Part shown: one piece after another, positions 44,570-54,879 of the stretch
How positions within the stretch are numbered: position 1 is the stretch's first letter
Layout of the letters: every line of letters starts with the position of its first letter
From: Pollenia angustigena
Taxonomy: Eukaryota; Arthropoda; Insecta; Diptera; Polleniidae
Length of the DNA: 64,000 nucleotides
Reading direction: 5' to 3'
Assembly (NCBI GenBank): GCA_930367215.1
Contig: OV884056.1
Span: 249,701,127-249,765,126, forward strand
The notes under the pieces: generated by a model
The model's database searches: none
What the model was told of the DNA's origin: nothing
Seen by the model: the letters and a program-made list of their open reading frames with translations, nothing else
Position numbers and translations under genes: made by a program

Positions 44570-44664
44570 TTAGTGTCGATAAATCGGCAATCTGACAAAG
44601 GTATTGTTTACATATCTTATGAACAAAAACTTTTGGAGAAGTTTTAAAGAAAAACATTTAAAAT

Positions 44665-44808
44665 ATGGATATTGCCGCATCCATTTTATGTGCAGAAATG
44701 ACAATAAATCAATTATTGGATTCATTCTCGTCATCTGATGACGATGAAATGTTAATTATACTTGATTTTTCACCTAAGCGTCTTCTGGTTTTGCCAACGT
44801 TATTTTGA
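44665..44808 (+). other. Short ORF with an acidic SSSDDDE stretch (unproven)
   Basis: 47 codons beginning MDIAASILCAEMTINQLLDS and then FSSSDDDEMLIILDF. Short acidic Ser/Asp leaders are common at the start of transposase or nuclease-like proteins from Harbinger-type elements, and a MITE with TWA duplications (M6) lies about 100 bp upstream, but nothing recognisable follows. It may be chance. Confidence 0.2.
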
Positions 44809-46037
44809 ATACAGCTAACTTTTTGTCAGCTGTTAAAAACAGGGCATTCCACTTTAAGACAACTTGTGTTTTGTTCTCGTAAAGTAACAAATAGCACTAT
44901 TACAGGGTTGGCAAGACATTTTATACATGCGCCTTTAAACAAGGCGGTATTTTTTCTATAAAAGAAAACACCTTAAGTGTTTGTCTTAGAAATGCATAGT
45001 TGAGCTTTTCCACTCAACTCAATATTTTCCGCCATGAAATTTTTTAGCTACCTTAATTCATCATGTTGTGCATCTGATCGACGAGAGCTATTTATTAACT
45101 TAGCTTAACTAATTAATTTTTATTATATCTCTTGTAAAGCGAAAAAGTTTTTAAAAGCGTGTGTTTATTTTCTATTGTTTACAGTTATTTGCTGATAATT
45201 TTGCATTTTATTTATCATGCCGTTCCTAAGACGGAAGTTTTGGTCTCAACAGTTTTTTGCAGTTGACTCCAACGGCTATTTCACTCATTTTCCCTATCAG
45301 TATTTTGCTTAGGATATTTAAGGTGAAAATAAGAAAAAATATCCTAAGTTTTAAGGAGTTTTAAAAAAGTGAAGCTTTATGGGTAAAATTAAGAGGCTGG
45401 CTGTTTTTCTAAACGCCTGTTGCATTGTAGTAATACATGGCAACATGTTCTTAAATGCAACCATAAAAATTTTGACAATACATTTAAATCCGAAATGCAA
45501 CTTTGTAGTTGTCACTGCGCAGAGAAAAGCAAAAAAAGCATTTAAAATAATGTAGATGCAAACCATATTTATATACAATACATCGTAGGTTAAAATTTAA
45601 GTACACAATGCATCAACACTGTATTGATACATTGTAAACACACGTTTAGGAAAACAGCCGCTGTTGTGGTTTTTTGCTGAACGATCTGAATTGAATTTTA
45701 GTAGCAATCTATAAATATGTCACAATCTAGTCTCAATCATGTCTGTAGTCTTCGGAAAACCCACTCATAAAAACCCAGAATATGTATACACATACTTATA
45801 GAGCCTAAGATTAATATCGCAGAATTTATAAACGGATCGACAAAATTAAGTATAAATTATTTTTATATGTGGTAAAGAGTATAATATTTTAGAAATGGAA
45901 AATAAATTTATAACCACAATTCGAAGCTGAATCTATATCAAATCAAAATATACGAGACACTATTGTTTATTTCTTAAAATAATAAAACCTGACCAAACAT
46001 AAATTATAGGAAAACAAGTAACAAAGCAATATTAGGG
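44809..46037. other. AT-rich spacer with repeat fragments
   Basis: About 44965-45035 (TTAAGTGTTTGTCTTAGAAA, TGCATAGTTGAG) matches in inverted order 20990-21035 (CTCAACTATGCGTTTCTAAG), one end of an unnamed element. About 45750-45800 (AAAACCCAGAATATGTATAC) is a fragment of the 153-bp-unit repeat tail. No gene. Confidence 0.45.
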
Positions 46038-46923
46038 TAGGGAATGGTAAATGGACTCCAAAATCGATTTTCGATCGACTTTTTTCATTTCGGTTTTTGA
46101 AATCGATTAATCGAACCTCAAAATCGATTTAAAAATCGATTTCAAAATCGTTTTAAAATTAATTTGCAAACTTATAAATTATATCACAAAGGCAAACTAC
46201 TACCAGAGAAATTGAAATTAGATTTTTACAGTGGGTAGATATGACTGCTTTTTATAATTCTTCAGTAAAAAAATTTTGAGATGGCCTTTAGAGGAAAAAG
46301 TGCATGTACATTTCACATATTAAAATTGTATACTTGTGTAGTCAATCAGGCCTGTCACATAAATTAATTCCGATCGAAAGTGGAAGTGATTTCGAATTTT
46401 GCTTCACATAAAACGAAATCACTTTTGACCGGAATTGATTTCTGTGACAAGCCTGAATGTATGGATAGTATTTTAAAGGAGTATGCCAATAGTTCTGATC
46501 CATGGCGACTGTTTCTTTGCTAAGTTACTATCATGTAATTGTTTTCAGAAAGATGCAGAGATATTTCGTATTTGATAGAATAAATTACATACTTTTTGTT
46601 TTTTCACTCTGCTTAAAACTACACTGGTCTGTTTAAATATTAGCGTATTTCCAGGAAGTCATGGCTTAATTCACCTGTTGTGTTTCTATAATATGTTGAT
46701 TTACACGAAGCTGACTTTCAGTGTTTGGTTCGGTACGATATGTTAAGGACTGTTTTGTTCACTGTCCATTGATGACTTTAATTTCTGAAGAACAAGAGTT
46801 GGTATACTTCTAATAGATAAAAACGTAAAACTACAACTTTAGACTTGGGAAACTGCATAAGCATACCTATAGACGCACAAAAAAATAAGTTTTATTGTGC
46901 ATGCCCATAATTGATCGATTTAG

Positions 46924-48357
46924 TTAAGATTAAAATTAAAAATTTCAATTTACAATGTAAGAGACGCAAAACAGTTTAAGTGCAAGATAGATAATACAAG
47001 AATAGAAGATGACGAAGTTTTAATATCATTTGACGTAATTTCATTATTTCCTAGCATTCCTGTTAACCTTGCTATCCGAACAATTGAAAGAAAATGGCAT
47101 TTGTTGGAGGAACATACAAAAATACCAAAAGAGTTATTTATGGATATATTGAAGTTTTGTATAATGGATTGCAGATATTTTAAATTTAGAGATAATTATT
47201 ATCAACAAAATAAGGGAATGCCAATGGGTTCTCCAATTTCTCCAATAATTGCAGACATAATTATGGAAGAATTATAAAACACGACCCTTGATAAAATAGA
47301 AAATAAACCAAGAATGATGACAAAATATGTAGACGACCTGTTTGGAATTTTAAAAATAAATCATGTTGAGGAAACATTAAAGACTCTTAACTTATTTAAC
47401 AAACAAATACAATTTACACTGGAGAAAGAAAAGGACAATCAATTACCATATCTAGACTCTTTAATTATCAGAAAAAGTAATATAATTAAAGTAAACTGGT
47501 ATCAAAAACCCCAAGCACCTGGTAGACTTATTAATTATTATTCCAAACATCCTAGAAGGATAATAATAAACACAGCGACAAACTTTATAACAAGGGTACT
47601 AGATACTAGTAATACAGAATTTCACGAAGAAAACAGGAAGAAGATAAAACATATATTACGAAAAAACGACTTTCCATACAAAACCATAAACAACTTGATA
47701 AAATATGTTATCAATAAGCCTAGTTCAAATGAAAACTTAAGGACGGAGGTACCACCAAAGATATATAGGTCAATAGAATATATACCTGGGCTGTCAGAAA
47801 GGATGAAGTATTCAGACATATACAACAAAGAAAATTACTTATTAGCAATGAAAACGAGCAACACAATGAACAGATTGTTTAATAACATGAAATCCAGAAT
47901 AGACAAACTAGATAAATCCAATCTAGTATATCAGCTTAAATGTAAAGGGGACGATACTGACATATGCCAAAAGATATATGTTGGTACAACGAAGACAAAA
48001 CTAAAGACAAGATTATCATCGCACAAATCCGACTTAAAATTAAATGACAAACCTTTAACACAAAAAACAGCACTAGCAGCCCACTGTGCAAAAACGGGAC
48101 ATCAACCAGACTTCGATAAGGTGAGAATACTTGTGGGAGAGAATAATTACACTAAACGATACATGCAGGAGATGCTACATATTATAAATACACCAAACGA
48201 AAAGAGAATTAACTACAAAACTGATACTGATAATTGCGCTCACATATATCGTCATACAATAAACAAACACAAGATTAATAAACAAAAGAAAATTATTAGA
48301 CAGTCAGTGAGAAAAACTTTAAACGATAACATCGGACAACACTGCATTAAATATTAA
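46924..48357 (+). pseudogene. Penelope-like element: RT C-terminal half and GIY-YIG endonuclease, 5'-truncated
   Basis: Single-ORF retroelement protein that couples a reverse transcriptase to a GIY-YIG endonuclease. Seen in order: DDEVLISFDVISLFPSIPV (RT catalytic motif A), GMPMGSPISPIIADIIMEEL, KYVDDLFGIL (catalytic YVDD), QLPYLDSLIIR and NWYQKPQAPGRLINYYSKHP; then, from about 47920, LVYQLKC and IYVGTTKTKLKTRLSSHKSD, the GIY-YIG core; and a basic tail. The 5' part of RT is missing, and there is one in-frame TAA at 47275-47277 after MEEL, with the frame continuing on both sides. The downstream ORF from ATG 47314 is open for 347 codons. 5' truncation is usual in this class. It lies within the TAGGG-ended element. 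Confidence 0.85.
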
Positions 48358-48419
48358 GTAAATTAATTGTTTGTTTAAATAAAGAAACATGTTTTAAAAT
48401 TATATTTTTTAGATCATAA

Positions 48420-48475
48420 CTATTTCCCTGAGGATGACCAACAAAGTTGGTCGAAATATTGGAATAAATAAATAA
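48420..48475 (+). ncRNA. Hammerhead-ribozyme-like motif in the Penelope-like 3' region
   Basis: CTGAGGA (48428-48434), T, then a perfect 7-bp helix GACCAAC-AAA-GTTGGTC (48436-48452), then GAAA (48453-48456). This fits the hammerhead core CUGANGA, stem II, GAAA. A short stem III could be TATT-GG-AATA, and stem I could pair ACTATTT with AAATAAT. Penelope-like elements are known to carry hammerhead motifs. Two extra C before CTGAGGA and the A/T-rich stems I and III make activity uncertain. Confidence 0.5.
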
Positions 48476-48766
48476 TTAAAAATTAAAACAGAACAAGAGT
48501 TTTTATTTTTATTATAATTTATGAAACAGACCTCAAGCCGAATAATATTAATATAACACATTTAACAAGTGAAAAGGTCTACATACACACATAACAAAAC
48601 AAATTAAAAACTTCCAAAATTTTGATAAAAATAAAAAAATCGATTTTAAAAGCCCGATAATCGATTTCAGTATAAAATCGCATACGTAAATTCGATTGCA
48701 AAAAATCGATTTTTTTACAACAAAATCGATTTTCGATTGGAATCGAAGTCGATTTACCATTCCCTA

Positions 48767-49199
48767 TATTCGGGTATGCCGAATCTTATAAACCAATACC
48801 CCGGCTTGCGTTGCTAATTGGGACTGGAACCAAATTCGGACAATTTTTCTCTTACCGTTCTTAAGATATAAAAGAAACCATATTAAGCCATGCCCACTTC
48901 TCCAATTCTTATATACCATTTTACCTTTGGTTAAGGGTATAAATATAGCAAATACAACCAATATAACATAAAAGAACACTTTGTGAATTGCATAAATATT
49001 TATTTTATTAAAGTGTCAGATAAACATTTGGCATCATAGCTTCTGCTTAAAGATGAACTAGCGTTCTTAACGTCCTCATATTCTTTGAAAGATGAATTAC
49101 TTGTTTTTTTTTATATTAAAGATTGTCATAGTTCTGCGTAGCACCACGATCTTACAGCAAACTAATAATTTTTTTTCACTTCCCCTTTTTTTATACAAT
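48767..49199. other. AT-rich spacer with an old repeat fragment
   Basis: About 48770-48960 contains TCGGGTATGCCGAATCTTAT and TTAAGGGTATAAATATAGC, fragments similar to the ends of fly dispersed repeats. No gene. Confidence 0.45.
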
Positions 49200-50010
49200 A
49201 CTAGCTGACCCGACAGACGTTGTCCTGTCCAAATTAGGAAAAATGTTTGCGTTCGATTTTTAAAATCCGTTAAAAAGATACGAACATTTGATGGAAAAAT
49301 TAGTCAAATCCATGCAGCCGTTTTCTGATTTTAGGTAAATCGCAAAAAGTGGGCGTTAAAGTGGGCGGGGCAAAATTTTCTTTTCGTAAAAATCTAAGTT
49401 GGACCAAGGCGATGATTTTAAAGAAAAATCGGTCAAGCCGTTCTCAAGTTATGCGCTTAATAGAAAAAGTGGGCGTAAAGGTAGGCGTGGTAAATTTTTC
49501 TTTCGAAGAAAACGTTAAATGGATTAAAACGAACATTTCAAAAAAAATTAGTCAAATCGATGGAGCCGTTTTTTGATTTTAAAGAAAAAATCGTCCAAAT
49601 CGGTCAAGCCGTTCTCAAGTTATGCGCTTAATAGAAAAAGTGGGCGTAAAAGTAGGCGTGGTATATTTTTCTTTCGACGAAAACTTAAAATGGATTAATA
49701 CGAACATTTGAAAGAAAAATTTGTCAAATCGATGCAGCCGTTTTCTGATTTTAGGTAATTCGAAAAAAGTGGGCGGGGCAAAATTTTCTTTTCGTATAAA
49801 TCTATGTTGGACCATGGCGATCAGTTTAAAGAAAAAATCGTCCAAATTATATAGATGTCATTGGTGGTGCAATATGAAAATTGGATTTTGCAGCGCCTCT
49901 CCGCCCGCACACCGAAAATCAAAATCAGACTTCACAGTGTCACGCGCCTGAACATTCTGAAGATTCCCTGAAAATTTCTTCAACAAAAAATACACATCCT
50001 GTTTTATATA
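49200..50010 (+). repeat. CTAGCTGACCCG-ended dispersed repeat, copy 1
   Basis: Begins ACTAGCTGACCCGACAGACG. It contains two to three rounds of a unit with AAAAGTGGGCGTRAAAGT, GGGCAAAATTTTCTTTTCG, AAAGAAAAATCGGTCAAGC and CGTTCTCAAGTTATGCGCTT. It ends near ACATCCTGTTTTATATATAT. The open frames crossing it translate the repeat. This kind of CTAGCTG-ended repeat is widespread in insects; its class is not decided here. An inverted partial copy ends at 55135. Confidence 0.6.
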
Positions 50011-50473
50011 TATATAGACAATAGACAATTAATGTAAAACACATTTAATTTTAATTGCCTTTTTACAATGTTAACATTTATTTTTTCTCTTTAGTGTTAC
50101 CGAGTTTACTTTTTATTTAAGAATAACACTTGAAAACAAATTGATATCAAATTGAAAAAAAATTGTTTGTCAAAAGTTGAAATTCACATCATTATCAATT
50201 TAAATTCAAATGTAAAAATCAAACAATTAAAAAATGTTTGAGAATTGTGCTTGAAAACCAGTGATAGTTTTATGGTATTGTGCGTGTTAAAAACGTTTTG
50301 CCTCACATAATAAATGTATTTATATTTTTCACATTTATTTTTTTTTTTTTGTTTCATTTTATCAGTTAATTAAATCATATTTGTGCTTGTTAAACAACTT
50401 TAAATATTTAATTTTATTAAACGTTTTTCTAAAAAGTAATCAAATCGATTCATTGTTGTAATACATACACTTA
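50011..50473. other. AT-rich spacer
   Basis: Nothing recognisable: low-complexity AT-rich sequence. Confidence 0.5.
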
Positions 50474-50706
50474 AGCTACGGTCACACTTGACAAATATTT
50501 GACGAAAAAGACGTGACCAACAGGCAAGCCAATATATAATTTTCTTGCATTCCAATATTTATTTTGATTACAATGCCACATCTAATCAAAAACAGTTTTT
50601 TGCCATGTCTAGCAGTATAATAAGCTTTATTTTATGATATAAAACTATTGACGAAAGAAGTGGTTATGCTTATTTGGTCAAATGTTTAATAAGTGTGACT
50701 GTAGCT
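50474..50706. mobile_element. TIR element, AGCTACGGTCACACTT ends, TTA duplication
   Basis: Ends AGCTACGGTCACACTTGACA and AAGTGTGACTGTAGCT, with ATATTTGAC / GGTCAAATGTTTAAT paired further in. TTA flanks both sides (50471-50473, 50707-50709). Non-coding. Confidence 0.7.
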
Positions 50707-51378
50707 TTAGTTTAAAAGTTTAAAATTGTTATTATTAAAAAAATTAAAGTTCAATGTCAGTTCAGTGTAGCGAGATAACTACATATAAGTTATAGTAAAA
50801 AAATTGTTAAATTTAAAAATTAATTAAATAAATTTTAATAAAAAAAAATTCACACGTCGCACTTGTTCAACAAAACTTTAAGTTTAAACCAACTCATAAT
50901 TTAAAAATTTTCAGTAGAAGCAAACAAATTTTTAATTTTACATTAAATGCATATGAAAAAGAATTTTTAAACCAACCGTTTCTTTACCAAAAAGTAGACA
51001 AAATAGCATGATACTTTTACAGCGGGTAGATATGAATATTACGTGTCAATTTCTTCCAAAAAGTGAACAAAATAAAAATGTTGGGTTAATACAGTATTGT
51101 TGAACTAGAGCGATATGTATACTAAATTATGTTTAAATTTTTAAACTTTTTATTTCCCATAAACTCCGATTAAAATTGCTATTTTAATTCAGACAGATCG
51201 GTCTATAAATGACTGAGATATAAGAATAAAATCACGATTGCCTCATAAAATCACCTTTTGTTCCTTTTTTTCTTATTTAAATGCCAGCTTTTTTGTACAC
51301 CTTACAAATACATGATTTGCTTCTTTAATAGAGAAGAAATGTTTTTAAAAGGATCAACATATTGTTTTCATTTTATAC
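50707..51378. other. AT-rich spacer
   Basis: No gene. About 51180-51290 (AGACAGATCGGTCTATAAAT, GACTGAGATATAAG) is a fragment of a common fly dispersed repeat also seen near 53890-53925. Confidence 0.45.
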
Positions 51379-52314
51379 TAGGGTATTCATTCGGTTAACC
51401 GTTGATCGGTTAACCGATTAATTACTACCCGATTAACTGATCGGTTAATTTAAAATTTTGTTGTATTATAACATATTTTGTTTGTTTTTAATTATTTGTT
51501 TTGACTCATATACAAAAGGTATGTGCTTAGAAAATATTTGTTGTGCAAAATATTTCCTTCTAGCAATACATTATTTAAATACTGTACAAAAACAGAAACT
51601 AAGAGGTTCGGAAATAAAGTTTTTTGAAGAATGTTCGGTGCTGTGCTTTGCCAGGATGAGTCAGATGATAAACTGGCAGCAGAAGAAACTATCGATAGTG
51701 ACACAAACAATCTGTTAACAGAGTTTACCGAAACAATTAGAAGTGTTAAAAATTTTAAAAAATTAAAACAGGACTCTATTTAGTATGCTTAGATTATTTT
51801 ATATGGAGATCTTATCAATTGAAATAATTGATAAAATGATCACAAAGTTTAATTTTAATATATACATAATATGTATTAATTAACTGCCTGTTTTTAGAAA
51901 TTGAAAACAAGTGAAAGAGTGAGAAATAATATTAAAAACAAAAACAAATTTTCGTTTTTTATTGTTGGTTTCAATATAATTTCTCACTCACTCACTTGCA
52001 TTCATTTCCTAAAAACAGGCAGTAAAAATATGTATTACATATTTATGAATTATTTGTTTGTTTGTTCGGTTTAGTTCAAGAATTGGTTTGTTTGTTGTGT
52101 TATTGTTTTTTTTTTTTTTACTAAAAACGCCAAATAAAAATAATTTTTGCATTTTTCTTTATTGAAATGACTTAATTTAAAACAAACATTTAATTAATCG
52201 GTTAACCGGTTAATAACTAAATTAACCGATTATTAACCGATTAAAACAAAACCTCGGTTAATTAATCGAGCGATTAACCGACTAAAGCAAAACCCCGATT
52301 AAATGAATACCCTA
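51379..52314. mobile_element. TAGGG-ended element 2, GGTTAACCGATTAA words
   Basis: Ends TAGGGTATTCATTCGGTTAA and GATTAAATGAATACCCTA, flanked by TTTTATAC (51371-51378) and TTTTTTAC (52315-52322), a 7/8 match. Both end regions repeat GGTTAACCGATTAA words. The MITE M7 is inserted at 51884-52022. No transposase was recognised; the two overlapping open frames of 72 and 86 codons at 51458-51718 on opposite strands show no family motif. Confidence 0.75.
51884..52022. mobile_element. Hairpin MITE M7 (CTGCCTGTTT family)
   Basis: CTGCCTGTTTTTAGAAATTG ... CCTAAAAACAGGCAG with TAA on both sides (51881-51883, 52023-52025). The arms contain GTGAAAGAGTGAGAAATAAT / ATTTCTCACTCACTCACTTG, the arm type of M5. 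It is nested in the TAGGG-ended element 2. Confidence 0.85.
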
Positions 52315-52448
52315 TTTTTTACCCATCACCGGAAGTATCGGTTGATTTTTAGCTATTATCTTTTTGGCAACACTGGTTTAAACAGCTGTCGCACGTTTCG
52401 TGTTTTGTTTCACTGTCAAACATCTTCAGTTTGGTCCATAATTTAACC

Positions 52449-53628
52449 ATGAATCGTCTTACAAACGAACAACGCATGCAAATTATTGCATTTTATTATC
52501 AAAAAGTTCATCGCGCGCTTCTTCCATTTTATGGTCAGTTAAATCGCCCCACTGAAGCGGCTATTCGGGCTATTGTGACTAAATTTCGCACTAAATTTAC
52601 ATTGTTGGACATTAACCTAGCGTTTACATTTGCCAGTACTGGCAAGACAGTAGCTATACATGCAAAGCTTTTCACTAATACATGCACACTTTTCCAACTG
52701 TCTTGTCTACTGTCTAGCAAATTTTGCAGACAGTAAAATTGGACAGTGATTTGACATTTGCTAACAGTAATCTAAAGTTTTGTTAGCAAAAGAGAAAAAA
52801 ATCAAAATTTAAAAAAAAACAAATTTTGCTTTGATTTTTTATATTTTAGTTGAGTTTTATATTTGTGCACACAATAAAGTTATTTTAAGCTTTTTTTAAA
52901 TTTGTTTAGTTTATACAAAATACGTTAAGCTGAACTTGCGCTGCAACATTCACGTTTGACATACATATTTTTAAAAGTGAACTGTCTTAACTACTGTCTG
53001 GACGCCTACGTCACGAAGACAGTTAGTAGTGTTTTTGGAAACTAATATGTATTTTCTTACTGTCTTGCCAGTACTGTCAAAAGTAAACGCTGTGTAAACC
53101 ACCAACACGCTTACGTAGGGTGCGAAGTGAAAAAAATATAGCAGCTGTATCGGCCAGTGTTAATGATGACCATCAATTATCGATTCATTGCCGTTCGCAG
53201 CAATTGGACGTCTGTTACTCAACAACGTGAGATGATATCAAACTTTTTTTGCCCAAAATGCAAGACTTGACATGCATGACATGTGGTTTCAACAAGACGG
53301 TGCCACATGCCACACAGCACGCTTAACAATGGACTTTTTGAGAGGCGAGTTCGGTGAACATTTTATTTCACGTTCGGGACCGGTCAATTGGCCGCCTAAA
53401 TCGAGCGATTTAACGCCTTTAGACTATTTTTTGTGGGGTTATGTTAAAGCGCATGTCTATACACACATGCCCGCTTCAATTGACGCATTAGAAGACAACA
53501 TTGAAGCATTTATTCATGAGATACCGGCCGAAATGTTGGAAAGAGTATGCCAAAATTGGACTAAGTGTATGGAACATTTGAGGCGCAGTCACGGTCAACA
53601 TTTGCATGAAATAATCTTCAAACATTAA
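52449..53628 (+). pseudogene. Mariner-family (DD41D) transposase pseudogene
   Basis: Cut-and-paste transposase. The N-terminal helix-turn-helix region starts MNRLTNEQRMQIIAFYYQ (52449) and runs through VHRALLPFYGQLNRPTEAAI to KFTLLDI (about 52613), where the nested element interrupts it. It resumes at about 53096 with PPTRLRRVRSEKNIAAVSAS and NDDHQLSIHCRSQQLDVCYS. After a deletion and a frameshift, the last 118 codons (53272-53628) give HDMWFQQDGATCHTA, then WPPKSSDLTPLDYFLWGYVK and HLRRSHGQHLHEIIFKH. The spacing from Asp in QQDGAT to Asp in PLDYF is 41 residues, the DD41D signature. The first catalytic Asp region is lost, so it is inactive. Confidence 0.88.
52617..53092. mobile_element. TIR element inserted in the mariner transposase
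   Basis: Ends CTAGCGTTTACATTTGCCAG and CTGTCAAAAGTAAACGCTG, with the block GCCAGTACTGGCAAGACAGT mirrored on the right as ACTGTCTTGCCAGTACTG. It splits the mariner transposase after LLDI. The flanks (ACATTAAC and TGTAAACC) are only loosely alike, so the target duplication has eroded. Non-coding, hAT-like by its right end (reverse complement CAGCGTTTAC). Confidence 0.75.
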
Positions 53629-53707
53629 ATTATATGGACCGTACTATCGATTCAGAATTGTATGTGTTTTTTTAAACTTTCCTATAGCTCTTAAAAAATC
53701 ACCCCAT

Positions 53708-54270
53708 TATGTAAGACCCTATAAAGTATATCTATTCTGGATCCTTATAAGTTGCGAAGTTGATTTAACGTTGTCCGCCTGTCTGTCTGTCCGTTGAAAT
53801 GGGGTTTCCGAAGGCCCCAGATGTGTTGGGGACTTGGTAGTTATATATTTTAGTCACATATAGTCCGCATTTGTTTTCTATTAAAATTCAGTCTTATTGG
53901 TCCACAAATGGCTGAGATATGAGCTTAAACCCACAACTGCCTCTAATTTTACCCAAAAATACATTGTTGTTCTTGTGTTGTTTATACTTTATTTTTCTGT
54001 ATATCTGGAACCAAAGTGTCAAAATCTGGGCGGGATTTGAAAATAGGACGTGGCACTTCCCATACAAAGTCATTATAGATTACTGTATATCTGGAGAACG
54101 CCAAGAGTCAAAGTTTTCAATTTAGTTACGAGCATCTTGTTTTTCAATGCACAACATCCGACAAAATGTTGGCGGGATTTGACAAGTGGGCGTGGCACTT
54201 CTAACAAAGACATTATAGATTTCTGTATATCTGGAGAACGGCAATAGTCAAAGTACATATGAGGGGTATA
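53708..54270. repeat. Degraded dispersed repeat with an internal direct duplication
   Basis: Contains CCCTATAAAGTATATCTATT, GTCTGTCTGTCCGTTGAAAT and TTGGTCCACAAATGGCTGAG, typical of fly dispersed repeats and related to the tail of the 153-bp-unit repeat. The block GGCGGGATTTGA ... GTGGCACTTC ... CATTATAGATT, CTGTATATCTGGAGAACG occurs twice (about 54030 and 54170 onward). Confidence 0.6.
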
Positions 54271-54879
54271 GATGCAAAGACTGCAAGGTCCACTTTTTTC
54301 ACAAACGTAACTAATAATACCTCTTAGTTGTATTTATTGAATGCTTCCAATTAGTGAATATTACATTACCAGAAACACTTTTATCCCATAAAAAAGTATG
54401 TTCAAAAATTAGGAATTGAGAATTGTCAATGTCCATTGGACATTGTTAAGCTCTTTTTCTCTCAACTATTTTCGAAAATGCAGGTTATTTTTTAATTTTT
54501 TTTCTTTTTGCAAAACAAAACTAAAAAGAAATTAAAAATATAACAAATTTTTTTTTTTATATGAAGTAGTTCGTTTTATTGTTCATTTTATAACTTTGTC
54601 TTTAGTCGTAATTATGGAGCTAAGTTGTTATGAAGTTCCTCCAAATCAATCAAGAAAAAACTAAGCCTTTGTTAAGTTTAAGAATTTTATAACTACCGAT
54701 TTTTTTAAGTATGTACTTGCCCATGCTAAAAAAGCAGCAATTTCCATTTTATTAAAACAAACACAGCAATCTCCAATTTTATTATTATGATTGCCAGCAA
54801 ACCGCCATATCGATTTGGTTGAAACTTGCGTTATATCTTCATCATATTCTTATTTACTGGATAGCATGATAGGGGACCA
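54271..54879. other. AT-rich spacer
   Basis: No gene or clear repeat boundary is visible. Confidence 0.5.

Larger units (their letters stand above)
46038..48766. mobile_element. TAGGG-ended element 1, ATCGATTTT words, interrupted by a Penelope-like element
   Basis: Ends TAGGGAATGGTAAATGGACT and AAGTCGATTTACCATTCCCTA, flanked by TATTAGGG (46030-46037) and TATTCGGG (48767-48774), a 7/8 match. Both end regions are full of AATCGATTTT words (46060-46150, 48640-48750). An 8-bp duplication suggests a hAT-like element. The centre is occupied by a retroelement (about 46924-48500), so the original element was probably much shorter. Confidence 0.7.
52338..53707 (+). mobile_element. DD41D-type mariner element, decayed, with nested insertion and internal deletion
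   Basis: TIRs: left TCGGTTGATTTTTAGCTAT, right ATAGCTCTTAAAAAATCACC (reverse-complement match with a small gap), flanked by TA on both sides (52336-52337, 53708-53709). The transposase is in three pieces (see the pseudogene entry). A 476-bp element lies at 52617-53092. The coding part between CYSTT (about 53222) and EMISNFF (about 53230) is deleted. Confidence 0.85.

Noticed and set aside
51458..51718. Opposed open frames of 86 and 72 codons in TAGGG-ended element 2
   Set aside because: No transposase motif; mutual shadows on the two strands.
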